Below, piece by piece: positions 1-12,348 of a DNA stretch of 64,000 nt. The stretch covers positions 2,574,051-2,638,050 of the forward strand of contig NC_037256.1 in the NCBI RefSeq assembly GCF_000002425.4, read 5' to 3'. Position 1 is the first letter of the stretch; every line of letters begins with the position of its first letter. The notes beneath the pieces were generated by a model. That model had not been told where the DNA came from. It made no database searches and saw only the letters and a program-made list of their open reading frames with translations. The stretch comes from Physcomitrium patens. Its lineage: Eukaryota > Streptophyta > Bryopsida > Funariales > Funariaceae. The position numbers were made by a program, and so were the translations under genes.

Positions 1-3000
1 CATTGAATAGATTTCTTTTCTTGCAAATACTTTAAGAAATTCATCTACTATTGATTTAATTCTTACATTCTTGATAATCATTGCATTTATAAGGTGCATA
101 TCTTGAATAAATCATGATAATCTATTTTTCTTAAATATTGTAAACCATTGATTAGAATATGATGCAAAAAGAAGGCTCTAAAATATGCATCTTCATCTTC
201 TTTTTTAATAATTCCACCAAGCTTGGTAAATATGTCCTTGGTCTCAAATTCCAATGCACATGTGGTATAGTGAAAATAACCATAGGAATTATAATATTTT
301 GATCCACACATCCAATTTCATTGAATCTTATGAAATTGTCTTATTTTGCCAACAATTCTTTGAAGTACATAATTTCCTTCAGCAATAAGAAATCATCAAA
401 ATCAATCCTCAATTCTTCAAAATTCTTTATAATAAAATTTTGTCTAATATTCTTTAGATTCTTTAAGCTCTTTTTTCTTGAGGCTTCTTCTTCTTCTTCT
501 TCTTCTTTTGGCAAAGGTCCAGCAATAAATTTCACCTTCTTATCTATTATCTTATATTTTATTTTAACTATGATCTCTATTGCTTGAAAAGATTCAATTA
601 TATCATAAAATTCTCTAGAATGAATTTCTATAACTTTATTATCATTACTTAATCTAATAGGTGCAATCAATTCCAACAAAACTTGTAATCTATTTTTTTC
701 ATAAATATCAATAATCTTTTCATTATCTTTTAATATTTCAAATCCATATAACTCTTTTTTAATAGTATACAATTTTTTTCTTTCTTTTTTTTTTAAATAT
801 TTAATTTTCTTATATAAAATACTTTTATTTTTAAAAATACTAATAAATCTTATATCAAAGGTACCTACATCTTGTGACAGTACCTTCCCTTTTGTACCTC
901 TATAATCTTATTTTATAGTGGTACTCCTCAAAAATCCTTGAATTTTTCAACAACTCTTAGAAATGGATTTTCTTTCAATTGATTTAATTGTGTTCATGAT
1001 TTGGAGACACAGTCAAAAATCATACTATCCTTCTTCTATTCTCACTATGAATTTGTACATAAGCTAAATCATTGTCAAATACCTTTTTTTTTATTTGAAT
1101 TTCAATAATATATGGTTACTCAAAAATAAGAAGATAAGATATTGCATCTTCAATAAAAAAAATTTGTTCTATTCCAATGTCACCAATTCAAATTTTTATA
1201 TTTAAGCAAACACTATATAAATCACCTCATGTATTATTAATTTTTTATATTGTCCATCTATATTTTATATCAATTAGCCATCTTTATTATATATAAAGAT
1301 CCTTGAATATAAGATTTATTTTTAAACCGTAGTTTAATTAAAATAATATCTAGTTCATCAATATCTCTAATCTTTATCAATGCATCTGTAGTTACTTTAG
1401 TCCAATATTTTTGAGTATAATGACTTGAAATATCTTTATCTTTATTACTTTGATCATCAAAACATACTCTTTGATTATAATTCCTTCTTATACTTGCTCA
1501 TTGTTTGCAAAAATTATCAAATTCATCTTTTTTATCATTACATATAGATACATTAATAGCATGATTTAATCAAACTTCTCCCATTAATTGTCTCTTTTAT
1601 TTAATATTATTAATAATAATATCATAGAATTTTTTCTTAAAAATTCCTAAAATCTCCTTCAATATAATCTCAACCTTAGTATGGAATCTATATTTCTCAA
1701 GCACCTCCTTTAAATTTGTTGCTGCTTCAAAATTAAAGAGTAATTTGTATATTGAAAACTTACTTTTATTTCCTATATCATTTGAATATTTCTTCAATGT
1801 TGTCAAAGTATTTTCTATTAGTAATTCTTGTAAAGCTATTTGATGAGCCTTGTCTCTTTGCATTTATTTCTTAGAAGTACTTATTTCTCTTATGTCTTCA
1901 AAATCTTACCTTTTCTTCTCTTCTATTAAAGCTTTATATTAATATTTAGCAATATAGGCATGCATTGATAAAGCTTCTATAAGATCCTTTCAATTTGTAC
2001 TTCTACAAATTCTAGTAGAAATCTTTAATAATGCTTCTCATAGTATCTTTTATTTTTACATTATAAAAATAACAAAAGATCAAAGTCTACTTAGTATAAT
2101 ATTTCTAAAAATTTCTTATTTTTTATTATCATCCATCATAGACTATAGTTTGTAGCTTTTATTGTTACAACTTCATTTGTAGCCAAATACTTTTATATTA
2201 ATATTTTCATAACTTTTTTACTAAAGTTGGTTTGAAGAAGATTATTAGTATCTTTCAATACCACCTTTCTATCTTTCTAAAAAATAATATCTTGCAACAT
2301 CATTTCATTGATTTCACCACAATCTTTTCAAGAATAAAAATCATCATTGCATCAAATACATCTTTACACATATCCTTGCTTAAAAATAGCCTTTGAACTT
2401 ATTGTAGAAGTCCTCTCCTCAAGCGTTCAAAATTTGATTTCAAGATCTTGCATTCTATGTATAATCTTTCCAAATTCTATGTCTTCTTTCTTTAATGTAG
2501 TCATTGGAGATTGGATAATAGGTACTATCAATCGTGAAGTAAATACTTGAGTTTTAGATATTTATCTAATTTCTTGAATTCTAACCCTATTTTTTTTTCT
2601 TTCCTTCTTTATAAGTAATTCTACAACATCTTCAACTACTTTCTAATTTATTATCAATCTTCCATCTTTTTCTTTATCTTTAAGAATAATTTTTAACTTC
2701 TCTTGTATTTTTCTATCACTTGTTGAAAAAAACGATTCAACCTTCTTTGGCTCTACAGTTAATTTTTCTATCTTTAATAATCAAGAATATTACCTCTGAA
2801 ACTCCTTCAAAAGCTCCATAGCTTCAAAATTCTTGTTAAATTACTCAATCTATTCCAAAAATGATTTCTTGATAATACTAACAATATCTTTTCATTAATA
2901 TTTGACCTTTAATATATGCAAAACTATTTCCTATGAATCCTCAAAATGCTCCATATTTGATTTAACATGTTTGTTTATCTCCGATATTGTAGCAAGTTCA

Positions 3001-3384
3001 AATAGCTTAATCATCTAATTTTTGAAAACTTGGTTCAATTTTATTTTTCATACATACTATTTTAAATATTTTAAAATATTCTTTTCATCCAATTAGTCAA
3101 TTTTGTTAACCACTACTTGTAATGCTTTGATTGCTAAAGCCTCTTTGTAATCATTGCTTTAATGCTATTGCATAAATATAGTAAATTCTTAAAACATATT
3201 TGTAATATTTGAATCAAAATATATATTTTATCTACCAGTAGAAAATTCACTTGAAGCTCCACCCAATATTCCATCAAAAAATTTAAATTTAAACTTTTTG
3301 CCTTTTTATGCCATCAATTTCAAATAACTATAAATACAATCGAATAACTTTGACCTCAAACTTTTACATTGGATTTACTACTTA
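1..3384 (-). pseudogene. Decayed gag-protease region of gypsy element A0 (extends off left edge)
   Basis: This minus-strand stretch is collinear with the better preserved gag/protease part of element A (28.4-31.6 kb). The frame at 341-772 matches the A segment at 28614-29153 (shared IHSRE.Y.I.ESFQA and FEEL.I motifs). The frame at 87-311 matches the A sequence near 28.5 kb, and 1597-1863 matches 29901-30206 (LKE.L...KVE.ILKE pattern). The presumed gag start near 3290 aligns with the A gag start. Many stops and frameshifts break it, and C-to-T type decay has made it very AT-rich. Reverse transcriptase and integrase would lie left of the window. It is the oldest layer of the nest, since all other elements sit inside its 5' LTR. 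Confidence 0.75.
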
Positions 3385-4343
3385 TGTTGTGATATGTGTT
3401 GTCTTTTTTGGAAATGCATCAAGCATCTAGTTAAGGAAGGTGAAGTTATCTTTAACAAATTTCCAAGAAATCCTAATAGGTTTTATCTATAAAAAAATAA
3501 TGAAATTCAAATTTTAATTCAAAAGTACTTAAAGCAAATACAAAGTCATCAATAAAATTCTCTTTAGTAACTTCAACCATATATAAAATTTAATTGCCTT
3601 ATTACTTTCATAATTAGGTAATTTTGATTTTTCTTTATAAGCCCTAACTCAAATTAATAAGCTTTGGCTAGCTATAATTCCTAATTTGACCATCCACTCA
3701 ATACAAAATTTTATATAAAAATTCCACTATAAGTCTTCTATATGCTTAGAAAAATTCAGCCCTATTCAACTTATAAATTGAGAAAAAAGTCCAAAAATCT
3801 GCATTGATGTTATTTAGCTACTAACTTGAAAGTTGATGTAAATATTCCATTAGCAATTTTTTCTTCTCCAATTTTTAACTTCAACTCAAAACTAGTATCT
3901 AGCTTGATCTTAGAGTCTTCTAATATCATGCCAAATTTTACTTTAATTTGATTAGTAGATCTTTAGATATCATAGAATTCCTATTTGACATCAAATTGCT
4001 AACTTTTGATATCTTCTTGTACCAAAACTCAAATATCTCTCAATTGTAGTGTTAAATTAATACAAAATTTTAAACACAATTGGTACATTCAATCAACTAA
4101 GTATTTCAAATTTTGAACTATAGATGTAATTCTAATTGCACAAACTATTTAAGAGTGCTAACCCTAATTATATTACATAAATTCTAAATCACTAATATAA
4201 ATACTAATTTTAAATAATAATTACAAAGTCATTTCAAATATTATTAAAACAAGCCTTATATTTCTACAATAAGCTTAAATCTAGCTCAAGAATCCTAATT
4301 GTTGATCTTGAAATGAATCCTTATTTTGCCCTAGGCATCCGCT
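3385..4343 (-). repeat. 5' LTR of element A0, first half
   Basis: The LTR edge is the TGTTGTGATATG at 3385, matching the TGTTGTATTACG edge of the element A LTR. The interior aligns with the solo LTR at 32006-33327 read in reverse (the shared TTTTGCCCTA block lies just before 4343). Chromovirus B1 interrupts it after 4343 and it resumes at 44702. The joined halves give an LTR of about 1.34 kb, close to the 1,322 bp of the solo LTR. Confidence 0.75.
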
Positions 4344-4892
4344 CGTCACAGACATATACATTTACCTCAATAGTTACTTATATGATTAAGTAGAAGTAGG
4401 TAAATATAAAATAATTTCATAAAGTCTTCCAGAAAAGCTTCTTAGAAGCTTCATAGATGCGGTTTTGACTTTAGATGTGTTTGTAGGTTAGAAACTTGGC
4501 CAAAAAGTTAACAATGTATTGATAGCTTATGGAACAAGTTATCTCTGTGTAGTAGCTTGTCAAACAAGCCAACTATGTGGCGCATACATAGATAACTTCC
4601 CTTACAAGATAAGACATGTGGCTAGCAAAGTCAACACATATTGGAGGTCCTATAGGATATTACCACATAGCTCTTAATTAGATAGTATATAGAGAGGCAA
4701 GAATGAAGCCTTCTTCACTCTTATCAATGTCTTTCTAGTCTTAGTCTTATTTCAAGACTTTCTAGTCTTCTTGTTTTTGGCAATAGCCATTTTAGTTAAT
4801 ATTACATCACCTTTTGAGTGACTTTCTAGTTCTCTTCAGTAATAAAAGAGTGTATTGAGGATTTTCTTTTTTCGAGATTTATGTCCTTGATA
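4344..4892 (+). repeat. 5' LTR of B1
   Basis: It aligns end to end with the 3' LTR at 44182-44701 and with the B2 and B3 LTRs on the other strand. The first base has changed (CGTCACAG for TGTCACAG) and the end reads CCTTGATA for an ancestral CCTTGACA. A TATA-like TAGTATATAGAG near 4684 is followed at once by an inverted repeat at 4696-4725. Confidence 0.85.
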
Positions 4893-5938
4893 ATTTGAAA
4901 AGAGTGCTAACATATTATTTCTATCTTGTTTTAGAAATGAGTAGATTATCATACTTCTATTGTTGTATTTTGAAGGATGTGGACTACCCACCTTTAAACA
5001 AAAAAATCTTATTTTTTAACATTGATCTTTTTTTTAAAAAAAGTGGATTACCCCTCTTTGTAGGATTTGTTTTTAGAGGTTGTGGATTATCCTCCTCTAA
5101 TTTAACTTTTGAATTTGTTTAAGTTGTCTATTGAAGGAAAGATTATAGATGCTACTCTCAACAAAAGTGAGAATAGATTTGTAACTATAAAGATCTTAAT
5201 GAGCTTGTCAACATTATAAGAGTGAAAATCTCATATATTTCCAATGTGAATCATAGAAGTACTATGCCTATACCTATGGAAGAAATTTAGAATCTGTAGC
5301 AAGAAGTTGTGCACTTGAAAAAAATAAGTAGATTAATGTCACAACCAAATCCAGGGAATTTTGCTTCTACAAGTATGACAAAGATAAGGATTACTATGCA
5401 TGAGAAGTTTGATAGAATAAGATCAAAATTTTGAGGATTTTTAGAATAAGTCAAGCGCTATCTAAAGTTGCATTCTTTCCTATATTCTAATGGATTTACC
5501 CAAGTTGAATTCATAGGCGCACTATTATCAAGAAGTGATCTCTCTTGGTTTGTACCTTTAATAGAAAAAGATTCATGACTTCTTTATGATTTGAATTCAT
5601 TCCTAGAAATACTTATGGCCACATTTGAAGAAAGAGACCAAGCTTTTATCCTTACAAAAAGGATCATGATTAGCCACTATATATGTTGCCAAATTCCAAA
5701 ACCTCACTTGCAACGTGGACTAGAATGAAAAAGTACTTATCAACCAATTTCGATATAGATTGAAGGATAACATCAAAGATTTGTTATTAATAATGCCAAA
5801 AGTAGAATCTTTGAAACAATTTATTACTCAAGCCATTGCATGTGACAATCGTTCATTTGAAAGGCATTAAGAACAAAGATTTGATTGAAGAAGAACAAGT
5901 CAAGTAATGACAGCAGCTCCCAAGTTTTCTAAAAACGT
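4893..5938 (+). pseudogene. B1 leader and gag, first part
   Basis: This lies between the B1 5' LTR and insertion C. It is collinear with the B2 gag (37.1-38.1 kb, other strand), which reads FTQVGFIGTLLSGSALSWFV; here GFTQVEFIGALLSRSDLSWFV is recognisable near 5,490-5,560. Stops and frameshifts are frequent. The frame is cut by element C inside the gag C-terminal region and resumes at 16099 with the zinc-knuckle segment. No perfect primer-binding site follows the LTR; the first bases are ATTTGAAAAGAGTGCTAAC. Confidence 0.7.
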
Positions 5939-7719
5939 TGTCATGATGTAACATGGCTAACAAGTGAAAGGATGAAGAAAATATCATATTTTGCGGATCT
6001 CACTTCAAAAATATTGTAGCAAATTATCTTGAAAAAATAGATATTAATCAAAGGGTAGAAAAATTAAAGGTGCTAATGCTACCTTTTTGCAAATTATACT
6101 TCTATTTACTTTGTAAGGCCATAAATAAGACAAAACAAGGTAGATTAGAAAAATAAAGGATATAAGCATGTAGGGAGGATTTAGGAGTGAACATTAGTAA
6201 AAATTACCTCAAGAAGACGAAAGTTGATACCCAAAGAGGACCGGTTATGAACCTGGGTCGAAATCAAATCCCAAGGCACAAAATTGTGCTCTGACAGTAA
6301 TTCAAGGATTCTTTGGGAAGATCGGAGAGCCGAATGAAAGAAAAGATTTGAGGAGGGATTTTTGAAAGGTGATTTCATGTCGTTTGGATCAGTATTGGAT
6401 TTTTGAGGGATTTTCAAAGCAAGTGATGTTCTTTGTGAATTCAGATCTTTGAGAAATAAAACCAGTTTACAAATTTTTGGATTTCGTATCTTTTGTAGCA
6501 TTTTTATGGGTGAAAATTTAGAAACTTATTTTTATGCTTGTTGTAAATGTGTGTAAGAGATTTGAGGTCAATCGAATGGCTAGATCGATACATATGAAGG
6601 TTTTTGTAGACTAAGATCTCACGATTTAGGATTTTGAAGACTAGTAAGGTTTTCTTAGATATCTAGCAATCTGCTAATTAGATTGGAGAGATTTTTGGTT
6701 TTATCAGTAGAAGACTAGATTTTCTATATGCAAGTAAAATTTGAAAGCAATCGAACTGTGGAAAAGGGAGATATCAGCACTGGAAGTTGGTATCAAGATT
6801 GGAGAAGGAGAGATGAGCCGATATCCGAGCGGAATTTTGAGGTCATCGACTAATTGGTAAGTGCGATTTTCTTCAAAATTTGTGTGCTGGTTTCTAACTT
6901 AAATTCTAAGAAGTATGCAAATTTTGAATTAGAATCAACGGTTCAATTTTTAGTTATTTAATTTTCAAATCTAGAGTGACCAGGTTTAGGGTTTAAGATT
7001 TGGTTTGGGTTAGGGTTTGATTAGGGTTTAGGATTAGCGTTTGGTTAGGATTTGATTTAAGATTTAGGATTTATTAGGATTAAGATATGATTAAGGATTT
7101 AGTTTAGGATTTAGGATTTAGGATTTGGTTTAGGATTTGATTTAAGATTTAGAGTTTGATTTAGGATTTAGATTAGGATTTAGGGTTTGGTTTAGAATTT
7201 GATTTAGGATTTAGGATTTGGATTAGGATTTGGATTAGGTTTTAGGATTTGGTTTAGAATTTGATTTAGGATTTAGGATTTGGATTAGGATTTGGATTAG
7301 GGTTGGATTAGGATTTAGGGTTTGATTTAGGATTTGGTTAGGGATTGATTTAAGATTTAGGATTTGATTAAGGTTTGATTAGGATTTGGTTTAGGATTTA
7401 GGGTTTATTTAGAATTTGATTAAGGTTTGATTAAGATTAGGGATTGGTTAGATTTTAAGGTTTTATTAGATTTTTGTTAGGATTTGACTAAATTTTCTTT
7501 AATATTCTTTTATATTTCTTTAGAATTTCCTTGTATTTCTTTTATAACTTCAATAAAATTTAATTAAGCTTGCTTAATATTTGATTATGATTATTAAAAT
7601 TTAATTATAAATTCTCTATAATCCTATTAGATTGTTAAGACCTTTTGTTGTAATTTTCTTTTACCTTCCACAGTCAAGTACCTGATGCATTCTCAAGTAA
7701 GACTTCACGTAATACAACA
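5939..7719 (+). repeat. 5' LTR of element C (1,781 bp)
   Basis: It starts TGTCATGATGTAACATGG and ends CACGTAATACAACA, matching 15172-16098 at both ends. It is about 850 bp longer than the 3' LTR: 6510-7360, which includes most of the telomere-like array, is missing from the 3' copy. Flanking ACGT and the adjacent primer site fix both boundaries. Confidence 0.9.
6960..7460 (+). repeat. Degenerate telomere-like array inside the C LTR
   Basis: About 500 bp of irregular tandem units built on GGTTTAGG, GATTTAGG and GGATTTGG relate to the plant telomere heptamer TTTAGGG. Perfect heptamers occur only singly. The array is G/T/A-rich on the plus strand with almost no C. It lies within the LTR, so it is not a chromosome end. 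Confidence 0.85.
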
Positions 7720-7723
7720 TATT

Positions 7724-7739
7724 TGGTGAACTCGACGTG
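7724..7739 (+). promoter_or_regulatory. Primer-binding site of element C
   Basis: TGGTGAACTCGACGTG begins four bases after the 5' LTR end. Element A has the same site with one change (TGGTGAACTCGACATG). The complement ends in CCA and divides into CCA, a discriminator base, a 7-base acceptor arm and a T-stem strand starting with C, as a tRNA 3' end should. It is not the initiator-Met type (TGGTATCAGAGC). I could not name the tRNA. Confidence 0.75.
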
Positions 7740-7787
7740 AAAAACTTGAGGTGTGAGGTATATGAAGTTTCTTTAATCTATTTGGGT

Positions 7788-9330
7788 TATGGAGAAGGAA
7801 GGCAAGAGAATGGAAAGAGGAGCTTTTGGTGGTGCTTCAAGTGGAGTTGGAAGTGGAGCTTCAATTGAAAGATAAGGTATGTATTTTGATCCCAACTCTG
7901 CAAGCATGTTTGAGACATTGGTCTTATTCATCCAACAACAACAGATTAAGGATTGCAAAGAGGGCATGGCAGATAAAGCATTGCAAGCTGTTGTAGACAA
8001 GATTGATCAATTTGAAGGGAAGGATATTACAAAATATTTAAGGTGTTACGTAAAGGAAATAGAATTGAAGCATGTTCAAAGAAGGAGATGTCNNNNNNNN
8101 NNNNNNNNNNNNNNNNNNNNNNNNNNNNNNNNNNNNNNNNNNNNNNNNNNNNNNNNNNNNNNNNNNNNNNNNNNNNNNNNNNNNNNNNNNNNTTGCAAGA
8201 GAAGTTGAAATTTTGCTGAAAGATAAGAAGAAGTTGAAGGATTGATTCAAATTGGGAGAAAGTAGAAGAGGCGATTGGAGTGCTTGCAAAAAGAGAAAGG
8301 AGAAAAGATAGGGTAGAAATTCAAAGACCATTGCAAGCATCTAAAGGAAAAATACCTGCTATCTATCTTACATCTACGATTCAACCTTCAATGGCAACAT
8401 CAAAGAGAGAAGAAATGGGCATTGATGAAATCATACGAGAGATGAGAGATTTGTAAATAAAATTTGCAAAACTTGAAGAGATGGGTCAATCATCAAGAAT
8501 ATCAACAAGACAAAATTTAAGACCAATAGAAAGTATGGTACATAGGTGCATGTGGTGTGATAGCATAGATCATTCAAGAAGGGAATGTGAGGATTTTTCA
8601 AAGGTGCTACACAAAAGAGTTGTTTTTTTTAAAGATGGTATGATACACTTAAAAGAGGGTGGAGAAAAATTAGAGACAAATTTTGGTAAAGGGGGAATGA
8701 AGGTGTTTGTAGGAATTGCTTTCAAGGTGCATACAACTTTAAGCAATGAAGCATTAATATTTTGGATGGAGGCAAATTCAAGCAAATGCTTAAGTATAAA
8801 TCTTGAGCATCTAGGAAAATCTAGTTCTTTATAGTCAAGTACAATGAGTTATGCTGAAAAGAGAAATTTTACTCGAGATGATCTAAAACATGTTGGCAAT
8901 AACATTCGGCAAATTACTAGGTGGGATGATCCAGTAGATAGATTATCAGTTCATGTTCATATTGCAAGGAGTCAACATGAAGTATTAATAGAAGAAAAAT
9001 GAAGGAGAAACAAAAATCATGAAGGGCCATCAAAAAGAATCACAAGGGGAGATAAAACTTGACAATAGAAGAATCCTATGCATGAAGAGACAATAGAGAA
9101 TATTTCTATAAAGGAGAGGGAGATTGTGAAAGAAAAAGTAAAGGTTCTTGCTTATAAATTATAATCAAATATTGAAGCTGCTACAGATTTGAAGAAAATA
9201 TTGGAGGAGCGGATTTTAAGTGAAAAGGTTGAATTTACAATTGGTGAAATTTTAGGAATTACAAAATGAGAATTTTATGAAGTTATTATTGATACAATAA
9301 AAAAAAAAATGGAAATCTATTGGTGATACT
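7788..9330 (+). pseudogene. Element C gag
   Basis: The start ATG at 7788 opens a frame similar to the A gag (glycine/serine-rich N-terminus, then DPN.ASMF, then QQQQ, then AVVDKIDQFEGKDITKYLRCYV). A CCHC zinc knuckle, C-X2-C-X4-H-X4-C, lies at 8547-8588 (CMWCDSIDHSRREC), expected for packaging RNA. Stops (for example after SIER near 7874) and frameshifts break the frame, and a 100-N gap hides about 8093-8192. Confidence 0.75.
8093..8192. other. Assembly gap of 100 N
   Basis: Exactly 100 N lie inside the element C gag. The round length suggests a scaffolding gap of unknown true size. The gag frame does not continue cleanly across it. Confidence 0.95.
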
Positions 9331-9717
9331 ATGACATCAAATGCACAAGGTACAAAAGCAATAGGAAGCAATGAAGATGAAGAAATTGAAATGCAAATTG
9401 TTGGAGATGTTTCACGAGTCAAATTTACAAGAAAAGAAGATATGATTCAAGCTTCTTGTCATTATTCTTGGAGTCATTGGACAAGGGCTACTACGAAAAC
9501 TTTAATAAAATTGAGAGATTTAGAAGAACCAATTGTAGCATTGATTGATCATGGTTCTGAAATAAATTTAATGACAATAGAATTATGTAAAAAGAAAAAT
9601 TGGCCTATTGATATTGAGTATGGATGGATGATAAGAGCAGCAAATAATTCAAAGGAGGATTTGTATAGAGCTTGTGCAAATATCAAGGTGACAATAGGAG
9701 ATGTTATTTATGAATAA
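9331..9717 (+). pseudogene. Element C retropepsin domain with DHG active site
   Basis: This 128-residue frame carries an aspartic protease core, EEPIVALIDHGSEINLM. The catalytic triplet normally read as D-T/S-G is D-H-G (codons at 9547-9555). Downstream, WPIDIEYGWMIRAAN and the flap-like region match element A, which has the same DHGSEINLM. A TAA ends the frame at 9715-9717; the homologous sequence continues (PIILGQPYITA and so on) to about 9850. As in gypsy elements generally it would mature Gag-Pol. Upstream it follows gag with no separate promoter. Confidence 0.8.
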
Positions 9718-10497
9718 AATTTCTTTGTGTAAGATATGTCTACATATCCTATTATATTAGGACAACCATATATTACTGCCACACAAATGGAGATAAAGGT
9801 TATGGATGATAGATCAGCTTATGTAAGGATAAGAAGTCAAGATGGAAAGAGGGTACCTGGTATCAATTGTATAATTTTTAACAGTTTGTGTAAATCATGG
9901 AAGAAATAGGGATAGTTTGAGGGAACATCCTTTGCCAAAGATACATAAAGAATTTGAAGATATTGAAGACTCAAAATATTTCTACTAGACGCCATTGTAA
10001 AGCGAGATTACAATAGTAAAAAGAGTGAAGGCTTTCCATCTAATAGAAAGGATGAAGACGTTGTAGGATTATCATGAGACGGATATATTTTATTCAAAAA
10101 CATAAATAATTTTAGTAGGATAGATAAGAAAAATATTAAGAATGTAGAAAAGGGATTAAAGAAATGTGAAATGATTGATGAAGATGAATACATATCAGGG
10201 ATGTTTGAAGAATCTTATTTTAGTGATACTATGAATGATTTATAAATATTATTGAATGGAGATTTTGAAAGAGGAGATGAAGTAATAAATATCCATTCTA
10301 AATAATTTTATGATGGAATAAAAGAATATATGGATAGGTATGAAGTGAAGGTGAACACAAAATACAAGACTGTTGCAAGGAAGGTTAAACCATTGGCATT
10401 GCCACTACCATCGGATTTTGAAGAAAGGATTAAAGAGGCTTCTATGTAACCTAATTTAAGAGATCCAAGAAAAATAGGTCATGAATTCAAGGATAAT

Positions 10498-12348
10498 TTG
10501 ACGTTAGATGGTTTAAAAATTGGATGTGATAAATTTTTGACAAGAGATGAGGAGAGATGTTTTGAAGAAATACTTTCACGACATGGTAAAGCATTTGTAT
10601 TTGAATTACATGAAATAAGGTGCATTGATCCGAATATTGTATTACCTATGGTTATTTTTACAATTCTGCATGAACCATGGAATTTGAGGCCAATTTCAGT
10701 TCCAAAGGCCCATTTGTCAAAGCTAGTTGAATTATTCAATGAAAAAATTAAGATGAAAATTTTAGAACCATCTACTGCACCATATTTCAATTGGTGGTTC
10801 ATAGTATCTAAGAAAAATAGAACATTGAGGTTTATTCAAGATATGCAACTGGTACATAAAATAACTATTAGAAACATGGGCTCGAGTCCAATTGTGGATG
10901 AGTTTGCAAAGGCATTTGCAGGGAGATAAATTTATTCTATGGAAGATCTTTACTCAGGATATGATCAATTTCAATTAGCAATGCAAAGTAGAGATTTGGC
11001 AACTATGAAGACACCATTGGAATTGGTCAAAATGTGTACATTACCACAAGGGACCACAAATTCTGTGGCACACATAATGAATGGAATGTATAAGATACTA
11101 AGAGATTTTATTGCAAGAATAACAATGCCTTTTCTAGATGATGTGCCAATTAAGGGATGTGAAGAAGAAAGAAAGGATGAGACATTGAATTCAAAGGGAT
11201 GTAAGAAGTTTGTGGCAGATCATATTGATGATTGTGAGAAGATTTTCACAAGGCTAGAAGAAGTTCATTTAACCTTATTGGGAACAAAATCAATATTTGG
11301 AATAAAAGAAGTTTTGGTAGTAGGACACATATATAGTTCATATGGATACAAACCAAGTAGGAAAAAAATTGATATTATAAAAAAAATGAAAGAGTGTACA
11401 AATATAATGAAAGTCAGGAGGTTTTTAGGAGCATGTATTTTCTATCATATATGGATACCTCATTTTGTACATATAGCAGATCCATTATATGAGTTGTTAC
11501 GAAAGAATCAAAAATTTCAATGGAAAGAAAAACAAAGAAAAGCTATGGAAAAGTTAAAAGAATTTCTTTCTTCACCTCCAACTTTAAAGAAAGTAAATTA
11601 TGAATGTGGAAGGCCAGTAATATTAATAGTTGATGTAATAGGTTGGATAGTTGGACAAGATGATGAACAAGGGAATAGATATGTAGTAAGGTTTAGAGCA
11701 AAGGTTTTGAATGCTAGACAAAGGATATATGCACAAATCAAAAGAGAATTATGGAGTATAGTAATAGCTATGAAAAATGAAAGAGAGTATTTAATTGGTG
11801 CATCAGTAGTTGTAGAAACAGATTGTCTACCTTTATTGGGTATGATTACAAGTTGTTCAAATTCCGATATTGCTATGTTAAGGTGGATGGTATATATAAA
11901 ATCTATAAATTCAAAATTTAAATATATTATAGAAGAAGAAAATTCAGTTGCAGATATGTTATCAAGAGCAAGGTATTACGATGAAGAAGATATGATAGAT
12001 TTAAAAGATGATGTAGATACAAATTTTTATACTAATGCATTATCAAAGGAAGAAAGTATATGTTTGAATATACTATTAGAAAAATTTTCAAGAGATCTAT
12101 ATGAAGAAGAATGGAAAGACATTGGAGAGTATTTAAGTACATTAAAGCGACAAGATGGTTGGACAGATCAAGAATTTAAGAAAATCCAAAAGAAAGCCTA
12201 TGGATATTTTTTACACGATAGATATTTATGGAAGCATCCAAAAAAAAGAGGAGAAGTACTACAAAGGATGATATGTCGTTTAGAAGCTCAACAAAGGATT
12301 ATTAAAGAATTTCATGAAAATTTATGGATAGGACATCGAGGTATGTAA
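10498..12348 (+). pseudogene. Element C reverse transcriptase and RNase H
   Basis: RT fingers and palm run from 10498. An in-frame TAA at 10927-10929 interrupts AFAGR.IYSMEDLYSGYDQFQL. The polymerase motif is FLDD (11131-11142) within MPFLDDVPIKG, followed by an insertion rich in E, K and D before HIDDCEKIF; the usual plant gypsy motif is YLDD. RNase H follows (LIVDV...GWIVGQD, KRELWSIV, VVETDCLPLLGMI, ADMLSRARY). The frame then reads through to the integrase zinc-binding region (KEFHENLWIGHRGM) before a TAA at 12346-12348. Apart from these stops it is well preserved and clearly homologous to element A. Confidence 0.85.

Noticed and set aside
8038-8340. Minus-strand frame across the N gap
   Set aside because: It crosses unknown bases and is antisense to the element C gag.
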